Source: Amyelois transitella
Lineage: Eukaryota; Arthropoda; Insecta; Lepidoptera; Pyralidae
Assembly: GCF_032362555.1 (NCBI RefSeq)
Contig: NC_083515.1
Coordinates: 7,041,001-7,105,000, forward strand
Direction: 5' to 3'
DNA: 64,000 nucleotides
The position numbers and the translations under genes are program-made. Each line of letters starts with the position of its first letter. Within the stretch, counting starts at the first letter, position 1. Below, one piece after another: positions 25,901 to 34,862 of this stretch. A model generated the notes under the pieces. It was not told the DNA's origin. It saw nothing but the letters and a program-made list of their open reading frames with translations, and ran no database searches.

Positions 25901-27076
25901 AATGGTCATTGAAACCCTATGCGTTTCAAATCACAAAGGTCTCTCGAAGGCTAGACATGAGATAATTGCTAGTCTCGACTAGAAGTTATACCGATGAGGT
26001 TATGTGGGCGCCATACTGTTCTTGACCCTCTACATTTTATCGTAGGAATGTTTATGAGGAATCTTCAAAGGCGTGTATTCATTTAAACCTTACCCTGGTT
26101 TATGGTTTTACTTTATTTGTTGTAAATTTTACTTTATAGTAAAATTTAAGAACCGAAACGGTAATAAACACCAAAATAAATCTGGCTAACCACTAATTAC
26201 ATAAAACATGCATTTTATGATGAAGAAACTTCTACTGCATTTTCGTTATTATTTAGACTGTAGGTCACAGAAAGGAGTTTTCATACAGTGTTATTGTTCT
26301 CATGACACGCTTTACAAAGGAACTTTACAATAGGTAGATGTTTGTACTGTTTCAATACATATTTACACAGCCCCCTTTTACATATAGCGGTTCTTGACCG
26401 AGTCCCAGCCATACAAAGTAATTTTTTTCTCTGTTGTTATGTTTGGTTTAGTATCATATCACTATCGCATATAGCTGAAACTTTGACCTCGGACATAATC
26501 ACATAGGTATGTAAAGTATGGCATGAAATATAAATATACGTACATCTTCGAGACAAGTCCAAGGTTCAGAAGTTCACTACTGTTATTAAAACAAAATATT
26601 TTTTCTTTCATTTATCTATAAGTTGACACTTTAATTTATTCAAATTCTGAAGAAAGAAAAACATTAATAATTGCGGCAAACAGAAAAGTATAAAGTACTT
26701 ACTTGAGAAGAAGGTTGAGGGCACTATCATTTCTAGTCGTGGGTATATCTTTAACACTGGAAGGTTCGCTGCGGACACCTCGAAGGGAAAGCCTCAGTTG
26801 TCGAGGAAAAGAGCTCAGTAGACCGTTACTGCTATTCCTTCTTTGGTTGAGACTCTTCGAGCGAGTCAACTTGTTGGCTTCCAAATCTGCTCCGGGATGC
26901 GTCGACACCTCTTCCCCGAGCTTGGACACCGTAGTACTCGAAGCGTTAGTCTTTACAATGGTAGGAACAACAGGTAAAACGTCTCCTAATAATTTCTCGA
27001 AGGGCGAAGCAAAGTCCTCCTCTGATATCGTCTCGAAACTCCTCGGGCCTACCGACGACGTGGTTCTATCGGACAT
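4892..27076 (-). CDS. Irk: Inwardly rectifying potassium channel (Irk/Kir2-like), spliced
   Basis: Pore-forming subunit of a tetrameric inward rectifier K+ channel in the plasma membrane. Coding exons in order: 26703-27076, 10642-11080, one of 9933-10112 or 9568-9747, 8324-8513, 7247-7371, 6614-6719, 5386-5770, 4892-4973. Every junction has a GT donor and AG acceptor in matching phase, and the sum is 1881 nt (626 aa plus stop). The order is N-terminal Ser-rich tail (~124 aa), slide helix, TM1 ([17 protein letters not shown]), pore helix, TIGYG filter, TM2, then the Kir cytoplasmic domain and a ~150-aa tail. The extracellular Cys pair (IPC, EECP) is present, with an N-V-T sequon in the turret. 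It is longer than vertebrate Kir2 (~430 aa) because of both tails. The position of the Kir2.1 TM2 rectification Asp is Gln here. I cannot tell which insect Irk paralogue it is. The 5'UTR probably lies further upstream. Confidence 0.93.
5386..5770 (-). CDS. Irk: Irk coding exon 7 (His-rich C-terminal tail)
   Basis: 385 nt; acceptor TTTCCTTTACAG, donor AAAAA|GTAAGT. It encodes [19 protein letters not shown], then an acidic/basic stretch, then a tail with many histidines ([38 protein letters not shown]). The donor overlaps an in-frame stop: unspliced, the frame reads one more Lys and then TAA. Spliced, it reaches the exon at 4973 in matching phase. I therefore take splicing as the main form and intron retention as a possible alternative end. 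Confidence 0.85.
6614..6719 (-). CDS. Irk: Irk coding exon 6 (end of Kir domain)
   Basis: 106 nt; acceptor ATATTTTCCAG, donor CTGG|GTAAGC. It encodes [19 protein letters not shown], the conserved last strands of the Kir domain (Kir2.1: VDYSRFHKTYEV...TPLCSA), then [16 protein letters not shown]. The leftover G joins AC of the next exon to make Asp. Confidence 0.94.
7247..7371 (-). CDS. Irk: Irk coding exon 5 (cytoplasmic domain)
   Basis: 125 nt; acceptor TTTTAATTACAG, donor GAA|GTAAGT. It encodes (E)[31 protein letters not shown] and RKETGEYE, a near-textbook Kir segment (Kir2.1 has TTQCRSSYL and EILWGHRYEP). It completes the split Glu codon and ends on a codon boundary. Confidence 0.95.
8324..8513 (-). 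CDS. Irk: Irk coding exon 4 (cytoplasmic domain)
   Basis: 190 nt; acceptor TATTTAATAG, donor TTGG|GTAAGA. It encodes [18 protein letters not shown], then [25 protein letters not shown] and RFEIVVML, the classic Kir cytoplasmic strands ending at the G-loop region. The last base is the first base of a Glu codon completed by the next exon. This Glu aligns with Kir2.1 Glu299, a cytoplasmic residue of the inward-rectification pathway. Confidence 0.94.
8933..8965. other. Perfect 14-bp inverted repeat in Irk intron 3
   Basis: AATCTTTATTTGAA at 8933-8946 and its exact complement TTCAAATAAAGATT at 8952-8965 flank a 5-base loop. It sits in the intron between exon 3b and exon 4, so the pre-mRNA could fold a hairpin there. 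Whether it matters for exon choice is unknown. Confidence 0.5.
9568..9747 (-). CDS. Irk: Irk exon 3b, second of two mutually exclusive exons
   Basis: 180 nt, 60 codons, phase 0 at both ends, with acceptor TTGTCCATAG and donor AAG|GTATTA. It encodes the same Kir segment as exon 3a with 13 substitutions. Notable ones are SRPKKRAQ to ARAKKRNT beside the PIP2-contact cluster, DGQLCLM to DGEYCLL in the beta strand, and DMRKSHIV to DIRKSHIL. All strictly conserved Kir residues stay intact ([20 protein letters not shown]), so both versions look functional and under selection. Including both exons would keep the frame but duplicate a beta-sheet segment. Confidence 0.92.
9933..10112 (-). CDS. Irk: Irk exon 3a, first of two mutually exclusive exons
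   Basis: 180 nt, 60 codons, phase 0 at both ends, with acceptor AATTTTAG and donor AAG|GTATAT. It encodes the segment after TM2: [14 protein letters not shown] (PIP2-contact basic cluster), then [25 protein letters not shown] and AQIIRRK. It carries the equivalents of Kir2.1 Arg218 (RKSH) and Glu224 (VEAH). It is 47/60 identical in protein to the exon at 9568-9747, with the same length and phase. A channel needs exactly one copy of this segment, so the pair is best read as alternatives. The intron between them is 185 nt. Confidence 0.92.
10642..11080 (-). CDS. Irk: Irk coding exon 2 (slide helix, TM1, pore, TM2)
   Basis: 439 nt entered through a TTTCTTTCAG acceptor and left at CATG|GTAAGA. 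It holds the N-terminal Kir signature ([15 protein letters not shown]), the slide helix ([16 protein letters not shown]), TM1, the extracellular turret with both conserved cysteines, the filter TIGYG, and TM2 ([17 protein letters not shown]). By alignment with Kir2.1 recalled from knowledge, the residue at the rectification-controller position (Asp172) is the Gln in VFIQAF. The exon stops exactly at the cytoplasmic end of TM2, where the alternative exons take over. Confidence 0.95.
11905..11985 (+). repeat. Repeat B fragment
   Basis: Contains CCACTTGCTACGATTCCTGC and CTTCTTTCG followed by a CTCTTCATGCAA end. The same string series appears at 15384-15478, 34049-34152, 37018-37100 and 54932-55083, and inverted at 15825-15935 and 35505-35560. 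The fullest copy, at 54932, begins with ATCACGCCTCTTTCCCGGAG. It is a dispersed element of unknown class. Confidence 0.6.
12773..12796. repeat. (AATA)n microsatellite
   Basis: About six units of AATA in a row. Confidence 0.8.
13295..13369 (-). repeat. Repeat A, left half, split by a SINE
   Basis: Minus-orientation fragment of the dispersed Repeat A (contains GCGATGGGCTAGCAATCTGTC and a CATCATTAAGC end). The matching continuation lies beyond the SINE at 13588, so one copy was interrupted by the SINE. Confidence 0.6.
13384..13575 (+). mobile_element. tRNA-derived SINE, 5'-truncated copy
   Basis: It begins at the B-box (GGGTTCGAATCCC) and then matches the body of the SINE at 490-745 (GATTGGCTTGGGTCTTGGATG, TCGAACTTACTTCGAGGCTAAC), ending in ATT-rich simple sequence. 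The tRNA-like 5' part is missing. The flanks share a short AGTATAT(AT)CT-like string that could be a target-site duplication. Confidence 0.7.
13588..13673 (-). repeat. Repeat A, right half
   Basis: Continues the Repeat A copy from 13369 (GGCCAATCAGTC, GGCTCTGTCTAAG, GACGTGATAATTATGTATGT). See the left half at 13295. Confidence 0.55.
14609..14706 (-). CDS. Irk: Candidate alternative first coding exon of Irk
   Basis: From ATG at 14706 the frame gives 32 residues ([18 protein letters not shown], then [14 protein letters not shown]) and ends in AA before a GTAAGTAA donor. This is the same phase, and even the same AA, as coding exon 1, so splicing to 11080 would give Lys then [10 protein letters not shown] CpG-rich patch lies just upstream on this strand (15020-15215). 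Against it: a second frame is also open across the donor ([12 protein letters not shown]), and phase agreement has a one-in-three chance. Two internal ATGs would give shorter forms. Confidence 0.33.
15020..15215. promoter_or_regulatory. CpG-rich patch, candidate internal promoter
   Basis: A GC/CpG-dense stretch (for example GGCGCCGCGGCGCGTCGCGACG at its core, 15168-15190) stands out in AT-rich intron sequence. Together with the candidate exon at 14609-14706 it could be an alternative minus-strand promoter of Irk. There is no TATA box I can assign. It could also be a diverged repeat or an unrelated enhancer. Confidence 0.35.
15384..15478 (+). repeat. Repeat B fragment
   Basis: Shares CTTGCCACAATTCCTGCATA and TTCTTTCGCTTCATCCACAT with the other Repeat B copies. 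Confidence 0.6.
15825..15935 (-). repeat. Repeat B fragment, inverted
   Basis: GAGCTTGCATGAAGAGAGT and GGATGAAGCGAAAGAAGTA are the reverse complement of the 3' half of Repeat B. Confidence 0.55.
16833..16903. repeat. 18-bp minisatellite
   Basis: Three tandem units of ACTGGCTCATATGGCAAA/T plus a degenerate fourth (AACGGCATATGGCAAT). Each unit contains the palindrome CATATG. The minus-strand frame reads repeated CHMSQ-like residues, but no gene is supported. Confidence 0.8.
18059..18078. promoter_or_regulatory. Palindrome next to an E-box
   Basis: GTCACTCCGAGTGAC at 18059-18073 is an exact inverted repeat with a one-base centre. It overlaps CACGTG (18073-18078), a bHLH E-box consensus. Both can occur by chance in 15 kb of intron, so the regulatory reading is weak. 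Confidence 0.2.
18222..18272 (-). repeat. Repeat A fragment, inverted
   Basis: Shares ATGGGCTAGCATCCTGTCGC and TTAATTCCATCA with Repeat A. Confidence 0.45.
19574..19917 (+). mobile_element. 5'-truncated non-LTR retrotransposon 3' end with TSD
   Basis: A GC-rich block of 344 bp ends in A-rich sequence (AACAAAAAATAAAACAAAAC) and is bracketed by an 11-bp direct repeat AGATGAAACAT (19563-19573 and 19918-19928). This is the signature of target-primed reverse transcription of a LINE 3' end. It has a short stem-like CTCCCGGGTGAAGCCCCGGGAG. No reverse-transcriptase motif remains, so the clade is uncertain. The 81-residue open frame inside is a by-product. Confidence 0.7.
23984..25305 (+). mobile_element. 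DD34D mariner transposon
   Basis: 1322 bp flanked by TA on both sides (23982-23983, 25306-25307). The ends carry imperfect inverted repeats of ~28 bp: left GTCAAAAAAGTATCGGGAA, right (read inward) GTCAAGAAAGTAGCAGGAA. It holds one transposase gene broken by a single frameshift. The inverted repeats differ at several positions, which suggests some age or an already diverged parental element. Confidence 0.9.
24179..25253 (+). pseudogene. mariner transposase, one frameshift
   Basis: It cuts and pastes the element. From ATG at 24179 the first ~130 residues form the two helix-turn-helix DNA-binding region ([22 protein letters not shown]). The frame then shifts near 24570-24580, and the catalytic part continues in the next frame to TAA at 25253. 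The acidic triad is visible as [14 protein letters not shown] and PADFFLF, with 34 residues between the last two Asp (DD34D). The usual C-terminal GAYFEGD motif is present. The total of ~357 codons is close to a full mariner transposase (~345). One extra base next to CAATCGCATG explains the break, and no other stop was seen. Confidence 0.9.
26703..27076 (-). CDS. Irk: Irk coding exon 1 (N-terminal cytoplasmic tail)
   Basis: It starts at ATG (CAGAATGTCC context) and encodes 124 residues plus two bases, ending ...CTCAA at a GTAAGTA donor. The peptide is rich in Ser, Thr and acidic residues, and has basic stretches with potential kinase sites ([13 protein letters not shown]). The two leftover bases AA plus the first base of the 11080 exon make a Lys codon, giving LLLK then YRGPRYARR, which fits the Kir N-terminal region. 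The candidate acceptor upstream is TTTACCTTAG or ATCCTTCAG just 5' of the ATG, so the mRNA should have at least one more 5' exon. Confidence is lower than for the core exons because tails diverge quickly. Confidence 0.8.
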
Positions 27077-27811
27077 TCTGAAGGATCTAAGGTAAATGTG
27101 GCGGAACGTAGCACAACAGACACCTCAGGGCACTTCGTCACTTTGGGTTTTTAGTTTCTTGGCAACACTTCACTCTTATCATAATATCCATTTGTAAATC
27201 ATAATGTTTGGGGTAAAAATGTTGACACTGAAACAAAAGAAAAATGTAAAATTAATAATTGCATTAAATTTTTTATTATGAGACAAAAACGATACAACTT
27301 TTAATTTGAGCGTTATAGAAATATGATATTAACAAATTGTTGAAATGTAAAACATTCCTGAAATATACCTTTCACTCATGAATATGCAGACTTATGGAAA
27401 AGTTTTATGAAAAAATTAGTCTGATATCTATGTAACTTTCAATATCACAGTTGAAGATTCTAGATGAGACTGAAATATTTTTAGGTTAAGTATCTACTCG
27501 TAATATGCTTGAAGTTCTTCATGAATTTCAACATGAAGTCATGATCTATCATATTATATAGAAAGTAGAGATATAACTCAGCAAAAAAGCATCTAACGAC
27601 TTTTTAATATAAGCGTATAATTTTAGGCACATACAAAATCATATTGCGAAACGCTTGTTCGAAAGTAATTTACTTTCGTTACAGATTTCACCTTTTTACT
27701 TCGCAAATTGCTAACAATAGAGGTGCTTCGCATTTCAACTGACTTTTAATACCAAAAACCTTTCTAATGAAAATTTCTAAACATATAATGGAAGAGTACA
27801 TTTGCTAGTAA

Positions 27812-27850
27812 TGTGTGGTTTCCGGTGTTTAAGAAGACCACTCCATGAGC
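27812..27850 (-). repeat. Repeat A end fragment
   Basis: GTGTGGTTTCCGG followed by GAAGACCACTCC resembles the terminal part of Repeat A. A GTGGTCTTCTTTCTTTG string at ~27955 is an inverted partner. Confidence 0.45.
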
Positions 27851-27999
27851 GAAGCTCTCATGCAGCGACTTAGAGAAGCAATATTCCCTAGACCAAAAAC
27901 CATGTTGTAAGGAGGTTTGATGGGAGTACCTAAGTGACTGTGAAATATTCTGAAGTGGTCTTCTTTCTTTGACTTTGTTTAATACTAACTGTGTAGTGT

Positions 28000-28262
28000 C
28001 GTGTGGTTTCCGGCACCAATAAAAAAAGAATAGGACCACTCCATCTCGTTTCCATGGATGTCGTAAAACGCGAATAAAGGATAGGCTTACAAACTTGGTA
28101 TTATTTCTTTTAGGCGATGGGCTAGCAACCTGACCCTATTTGAATCTCAATTCTATCATTAAGCCAAACAGCTGAACGTCCTATCAGTCTTTGCAAGACT
28201 GTTGGCTCTATCTATCCCACAAGGATATAGACGTGATTATATGTATGTATGTAGTGATAGTG
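28000..28262 (-). repeat. Repeat A, near-complete inverted copy
   Basis: Runs from GTGTGGTTTCCGGCACCAAT through GAATAGGACCACTCCATCTC and GGCGATGGGCTAGCAACCTG to AGACGTGATTATATGTATGT. The order and content match the plus-orientation copy at 54571-54831. Confidence 0.75.
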
Positions 28263-28540
28263 ATGATGGAGAAGAAGACTTACTAGATCCGATGCAGGTG
28301 TGTGACTGAGACAAATAAAAAAAAAATCATCATTTATAAATCTTTTTTCGCAATTATTTAAAGAGAAAGGAGGATCTACATTTCAAAATCTTTGGTAAAT
28401 ACATTAAGTCACGCTTAATTACCAGACATCCAGGCATTCATTTTGTTTGTCTATATAGCCCCTAATTACGATGAAATCTCAAATAAAATTACAGAGTTAT
28501 TTGCATATGGACAGTTTCACTTACAAACATATTGAACATT

Positions 28541-28720
28541 AAGAAGACGCCTGCGGCTCTGCCCGCGTTAAATAAATTCCATTAATTGTCGTTCTCGAGG
28601 GAATTTCGGGATATCCTTTCACCCCTAGACCACATAAGGAACCTTCATGCCAAATTTGGGGGTTGTAAATAAAAAAACAAAACAGACAAATAGCTGCTAA
28701 TTTCTATTACTACTACAAAA
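28541..28720. repeat. Decayed interspersed repeat
   Basis: GACGCCTGCGGCTCTGCCCG, a TTCGGGATATCCTTTC tract and CATGCCAAATTTGGGGGTT resemble the conserved ends of short lepidopteran non-autonomous elements (GC start, then a description-like CATGCCAAATTT string). The family is not assigned. Confidence 0.4.
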
Positions 28721-28879
28721 GGAATGCGTTTTCACTTCGTTACCCATATATGTACAGTTGTGTGGTTATATCTAAAGACGTTAAGTATAATTTAATCGTT
28801 CGTAATGGTAATACCAATTTTCGCGAAAGTTAAACAGGTACCGGCAGAAGGAAATTATAATGACGTAGACGTGTATACC

Positions 28880-29092
28880 TGAGGCCTCAATACATGCATA
28901 CATATAATCACGTCTATATCCCTTGCGTGGTAGACAGAGCCAACAGTCTTGAAAAGACTGATAGGCCACGTTCAGCTGTTTGGTTGCATGCTAGTATTGA
29001 GATTCAAATAGTGACAGGTTGCTAACCTGTCGCCTAAAAGAAGAATCCCAAGTTTATAAACCTATTCCTTAGTCGTCACTTAGAAGCCTCAA
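28880..29092 (+). repeat. Repeat A, plus copy, 3'-truncated
   Basis: Begins ATGCATACATATAATCACG, then CTATATCCCTTGCGTGGTAG, CCAACAGTCTTGAAAAGACT and GTGACAGGTTGCTAACCTGTC. The end (CCGGAAACCACACGG) is missing. Confidence 0.75.
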
Positions 29093-29129
29093 TCCCGTGG
29101 AAATTGTTTGAAAATTACCTGTTATATTC

Positions 29130-29188
29130 CTGACGTAGACCTTTATTTGTGTCTGAGAGTTACAGACACAAATAGAGGTCTATATCAG
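29130..29188. other. Strong hairpin (20-bp stem, 7-base loop)
   Basis: TAGACCTTTATTTGTGTCTG (29136-29155) pairs with CAGACACAAATAGAGGTCTA (29163-29182) at 19 of 20 positions; the odd pair is G-U in RNA. After a 2x2 internal loop, CTGA (29130-29133) pairs with TCAG (29185-29188). It does not match the repeats listed here. Confidence 0.6.
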
Positions 29189-29584
29189 TGCCTAATTACG
29201 TCAAAATTGGTAAATTAAATTTGTTTTTCGTTCTCAATAAAGAGTTCCAAACAAGTGAGTATTATCTTAAAATATTGGGTACTAATGGGAAAGACTTTCA
29301 CTTTTGAATAGTATGTAGTTAAAGTAAGCCTTGTGAAATAATAGTTTAAGAGTAGTGATTCTTTGAGTAACTACTTCAAATAGAAGATATGATTTGGTAT
29401 TGCATTAATGTGTAAATTTTCATATACCTAGCAACTGGGTAGACAGTGGCATGATGTCACTTGTTGACTAATTTTACAAAGTTAATTAAAATTTATTCAC
29501 GGGCAAAATTTTAAATAATTGCATTCGAGCCGCACTGTTTCACAATTTTCACTAATAGGTACTGTAAAATATTTATGAGATATA

Positions 29585-29762
29585 TTTGTATAATATTATA
29601 CTACCTTTCTCTTGCGGTTTTGCTCACGTGAAAAGTATCCTATGTCCTTCTCAGTACTCAACGCTACATGTATGCAAAATTTCATGGAGACCGGTTCAGT
29701 GAGTACGAGTATATGAAAGACGGACAAAAACCATTTGAACATTTATTATATTGGTATGGATT
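29585..29762. repeat. Decayed non-autonomous element fragment
   Basis: Contains GTATCCTATGTCCTTCTCAG, GCAAAATTTCATGGAGACCGG and GACGGACAAAAACC then TTATTATATTGGTATGGA, the string order of short lepidopteran RTE/Helitron-like repeats. Both ends are degraded. Confidence 0.45.
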
Positions 29763-30906
29763 TTTTTCATTTTGATTCAAAGTAGAGAAACAATAAAACT
29801 AAAGGTATCTATTGCGTAGAATCTTAAAAATAAAGAAGTACATTTTTTGTGAAAGTGCTAAAAGTTGTTTGAGTTTGGCGCACTGTAATCTATAAAAATC
29901 TGATTTAGATTTTAGTGCAATTTGTCACTTTTCAGAGAGTCTATTCTCTTTCCATCCAAAAGCTCAAAGAGTACTAATTTTTATAAATAATAACAGTAGT
30001 CATATAATAAAAAATATTTGCATTCTATTGTAGAATCTGTATCTTGGTTCATTAAACGTACCTACGGCAGCTATATTCTTGCCTCACCATGACACAAATC
30101 TTTGAACGGCGACCACAGTAAATTCACTTGAATCGTCTAATTAATTATAGTAATTACAAACTGTTAGTCTAATTTCTGATTACGTTAATGATAACTGTAA
30201 GTAATCGTCAGTTTTATCTGACATATCCTTGATCTCTCTAACGACTGAATTCACTTTATTAACTGACCGATTTTCGCCTTAAATTTAAATTATTTTTTTC
30301 TCATATCAATGAAACAAATCCTTGTAACTAATATATTACTAGTTTTTAATAAAAGTATTCAAACAATGTGAAGAATGGGAGTAACCGGAAGGCGATTCAA
30401 AATTAGAGTAACTCTATACGTAGATCTAACTGGTGGGTAGATATCGCCACGTTATATTTTAAAACGGCGCGTGCGCATCTGCCAAATGTCCCGAGAACAA
30501 ATGTAGGTCAATGCTCCAGAAAGACCACGACTTGGACTCTGACTTTGAAATCTTCTTTACCTGATCTTACATTGACTTTTAGAGTCCTTCTCGATTTAGA
30601 ACTTTCCTCACAACTTGAACGAGCACGGCCCTTTATGTATTTACAATTAGGCTATTCACAAACATACTATCTTCTCACTCTATCCTTATGGTAAGAGAGG
30701 GAGTGGGAATAGTGCTTATTCTCTTACCATTAAGGTATAATATATGTTTTTAAATATCCACTGAAATATATGAAATGAAAGCGATATACTCTACACGGAT
30801 TTTGAAGTAAAAAAACTTCGTTCATCCAGTTCTTCCTTATAAGGCATAACAATAAGATGTAAATCAAGATGAAACGAACAACAACGCAAAAACAATAACT
30901 TAACTC

Positions 30907-31101
30907 GTGCAGATTAATAATGCTGTCCAGGCTCCTTTGTTTACAGAAGAATTATCAGCGGACCATGAGGATGTAATTATCCGATATTATGCCGCATTAG
31001 CATGGCTATCAGACCACGATCCAGATTCATGTGGCCGAGGCGTAGATTGCAACGTGACGCTCAATCATCTTGAAAAACATCTGATTAAACCTTCTAGATG
31101 A
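30907..31101 (+). pseudogene. Unrecognised coding-like fragment
   Basis: A 64-codon open frame with coding-like codon use: VQAPLFTEELSADHEDVIIR, then YYAALAWLSDHDPDSCGRG, then VDCNVTLNHLEKHLIKPSR and TGA. It follows a weak acceptor-like TCGTGCAG, and a TAA lies two codons upstream in frame. It could be a terminal exon of a nested gene, or a retrocopy or duplicated exon fragment. I do not recognise the family. It lies just before a Repeat A copy (31137), consistent with a relic carried by mobile DNA. Confidence 0.35.
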
Positions 31102-31136
31102 TAACAAGATTTTTTGCATTACTGTATATGGTTAGG

Positions 31137-31360
31137 TACAATAAAAAAAGAATAGGACCACTCCTTCTCTTTCCCATAGATGTCGTAGAAAGGATAGGCT
31201 TATAATCTTGGGATTCTTCTTTTAGGTGATGGGCTAGCAACCCGGTAACTATTTGAATCTCAATTCAATTATCAAATCAAAAAGCTGAACGTGGCCTATC
31301 AATCTTTTCAAGACTGTTGGTTCTGTCTACTTTGCAAGGAATATAGATGTGAGTATGCTT
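31137..31360 (-). repeat. Repeat A, inverted copy
   Basis: AATAGGACCACTCCTTCTC, GATGTCGTAGAAAGGATAGG, GGTGATGGGCTAGCAACCC, GAACGTGGCCTATCAATC and GTTCTGTCTACTTTGCAAGG follow the Repeat A order in reverse complement. Confidence 0.7.
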
Positions 31361-34048
31361 GTCTATCTTCAAACCTTGCTTCCAAAGATTCCGCCAAAGC
31401 CTTTCTTTACCAGACACTTGTGTTAGGTATATTAACCTATTTTCTTAGTCGCAACCACAATCCGTGGGCAAGAGGCAGAGTGATCTGTCTTAAAAATGCC
31501 GAGAACTTCATTGTTATTTATTTCGAGTTAATTATTTAATATTTTGAATTTCTGATATTACTAATTATTTAATTATATTTTTTCTCTTAAAGCTTTACGG
31601 CTTTTTTAACCTTGATCAGAAGACACTATTTACTTCGTATTGTCACTAGCTTTTGGCTTTAGCAATTAGCTAGATTTTGGTTTGTATAACTAACGATGCA
31701 ATCGGGAATCACTAAGCGGTAGAGTTATCTAACATTTCCTACTGTGGTAATCTTATTTATGATTCACCTACCTACTTACATATTTAAGGTTCGATAAACC
31801 TATTTAATTGACAAAAAACATTTTTGCACGTGACTTCCATCATCAGAATTCGATACGGTTAACGGGTCTCAGGACGTGTCTCTATTTAGCACGGCAATTT
31901 TGCTTTTTCATTGGCCAATAAAAATTTACATCTCTCATCTTTCGACATGAGCTGTAATCTTCATAAAATTTAAATTGTTCAATAATAACATTGATTACTC
32001 ATAAATAATGCTAAACAGATACATGAGTAAGATTAAAGTAGAAAGATAAGACATATAATAACAGCAGAAATATTGGTAATAAGTAGGCCAGAAGTGATTC
32101 TAGGCTAGATTGAAATATTTCTATATACTCGTATAATTTTAGATCTAATATCAACATATAATTTACAAAGGTATATATAAAACCTGGTATTGCAGTTATG
32201 TAGATGAAATAGAGACACAGCAGAAAATAAATCGACGCGTTCCATGAATCCATGAGTGGTCTAAATATCTACAATGATAACATTTTTATTCTTCATGAAA
32301 GAGTACCACTTTAATACTGCGGAAAAATTCATTTGACAGTGACAAAATTAAACGAATGAAAAGCCAATGAACTTGCAGTACATTTGTTATCCCGCCGACT
32401 AATAAGGTTATTTTCGGTTATTTCCGTGGATTCGCAAAATTTGGCGAAATGATAAACAGGACGTTGGCCCGGGACCGGGTTCGGTCACCTAGATAATAAA
32501 ATTACAAACACTAAATGTTTTATTTCAATCATACATAAGTTCCGCTTTCTGTCATTTCTTCTACAGAAACAAGCATCTTAAACAAGCATACATATGTACA
32601 CGTAGGTATTTTTGCTGTAAATTGATTCTATCTTGGTTTACTTTCTGGTTTAATTTTACTAAATTTTATTATATATAGGCTTTTTCGATTATATTGACAT
32701 ATAAGTACTTACGAGTCATTAACATTGCCTACGTACAAATTCTTGGGTAAGTTAAGAAAGAAACAAGTACGTACTTCAAAAAAATAAATACAGAATACGG
32801 TTCTTAGGGTGGGTTGAGCAAAGGTCAGTTCCATATTAAATGTCTAAATTAAGCATCTTTCCATTACTTCCTGATTATATTGGTAATCAGCTATTTTTAT
32901 GGTTTTGGTAACTGTAATTACACTCATAAATAGTGTGCTGTATCCAATGTGGCCATCGTTTCAATTTGATCCGGTCGTTTGAGAGTCATTTTCGATCTAT
33001 TCTTGCAATTTGTTTCCTTGTTGAAATAATATTGTTAATTTATTTCACTTGTAATACAGATATAAAATTCCAACGAAACTGGCGATGGTACTTGTTAAAA
33101 TCACTAAACGATTCTTGCTGATAAAGATGCAATGATATTTTTGGAAATTCCACTGGAGCAACGCTAATACTGCTAAGAATGTTACGGTGCAATGGGTACT
33201 TACATACTTATATATACATATTTACAATACTACTAGAATGAAAATATGAATATTTTTTTAATATTTTATTTGTATTCGAAAAAAATGTCGCTTTATTGGA
33301 AAATTTATTGATTGAATAAGATAGTCATAATATTCTATATTTATTACTTATTTAAATATTATGTAAAGTGTGATAAGTAGGTGAGTATGTATCTAGTTTA
33401 ATGCGATCTTTGGCCAGTTTGACACCGCAAAATTGACTCACATTAAAAATTGTTAGCGATTTTTCCAATGACTGTTTTGTACAATTATTTTGACACAATA
33501 ATTATGATAGTTAATACGGTATTTTTAAATGATTTCCTGATAAATAACTAAGTTTGAAATTAAAAATAGTCTATTAACATAAATAAATAATAACTCTACA
33601 TTAGATTTCACTGATTTTTACGCATTGAAATCTTTTGTTTTTACATCTTATATTATCTTGTACTAATTGGGTTTGATTTATATCACTACTTATGAAAATT
33701 AAACTAAAGTATATTTACTTTATTAAGTACTTTTATAATCAAAATTGAATCATTTATAAGTACATGTGAGTTCATCAAAATCTATCAGAGAGGTTACAAT
33801 GACAAAAACTTAACAAAAGAGGCTTGAAATGGGCTTCATATCTGCATGTGACCTTGTTTATTTGACACACTCCGCTATAGGATCCGTTTTACTAGAAAAG
33901 GTACCTATGTACGAAATTTTTATAGGATTGTTTTTAAACGTATTGTTTATAATTAAGTATTACCCTTGATTTACATTGCTTTGCCTGCGCTACTTTGGCT
34001 AAATTAGAATTAAAGTACTAATTCTTAATTCTCACTTTCTCATAATAT

Positions 34049-34152
34049 ATAAAATCACGCCTCTTTCCCGGAGGGGTAGGCAGAGACAACTTCTTTTCAC
34101 TTGCCACGATCTCTGCAACTTCTTTCACTTTCTCAATACTTCCTAATACATA
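34049..34152 (+). repeat. Repeat B copy
   Basis: ATCACGCCTCTTTCCCGGAG, GGGTAGGCAGAGACAAC and CACTTGCCACGATCTCTGCA as in the copy at 54932. Confidence 0.65.
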
Positions 34153-34732
34153 ATAACCTTTCATGTTAGTTACCTAATTTGTTGAAACGCAGAAAGAAAA
34201 AAATAAGCACATAGTAATATATTTATGTATATTTATTTTAAAAAATGCATTTACGTTGCGTTTGCGTCGTAGAGATGTTTTTCCCCAAAGCAGACTCCAG
34301 ATTAAGAAGCAAAGAATGACAAACTGTGAAATTTACATTTAAATGTCTTATTTGTTTTCCAAGATAGTTTAAGGGTGTTTTCTCAAATCATGAGTACAGA
34401 TTTAAAATACTAACATTGAGCTCGATATAATAAGTACGTAAGTTCGTGATGTATTGCAGGCTAAGAGTTGGCTATTACTCTAGGTAGGTAACACCTAATT
34501 TGTAATTACCTTTACAAGACTAACTACCACCTTGTTATGAATAAGTCCGTGGTGATAAGGCACGTGAATACGTGCATACATTGTTCCTGCTTTAACTATT
34601 AATTAGTTGCGATCAGTAGGTGTTTCGTAGGGCTGTACTAAACGTGCTTGTAATCTCGTTAATGAGACCATGTTAACAATTAAGAAGAATATAATTAGAC
34701 AGTGTTATGAAGAGCATAATTTGACTTTCACG

Positions 34733-34862
34733 AAATAAATATATTCTAAATATATAATATATATTATACTTCAATAATAAAATAATTTTACTAGATACTA
34801 AATAAAATAAATATATTCAAGATATGTTATATATATTATACTTCAGTAATAACATAATTTCA
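34733..34862. repeat. Tandem duplication, 72-bp period
   Basis: AAATAAATATATTC recurs at 34733 and 34805 and the following ~58 bases match with few changes (ATATATTATACTTCAATAAT versus ATATATTATACTTCAGTAAT). Two copies. Confidence 0.75.

Larger units (their letters stand above)
11081..26702 (-). other. Irk intron between coding exons 1 and 2 (15.6 kb)
   Basis: GT donor at 26702-26701 and AG acceptor at 11082-11081. Beyond the separately listed items (SINE and repeat fragments, LINE stub, mariner, candidate alternative exon), I see only AT-rich noncoding sequence. The open frames inside lack coding character. Confidence 0.7.
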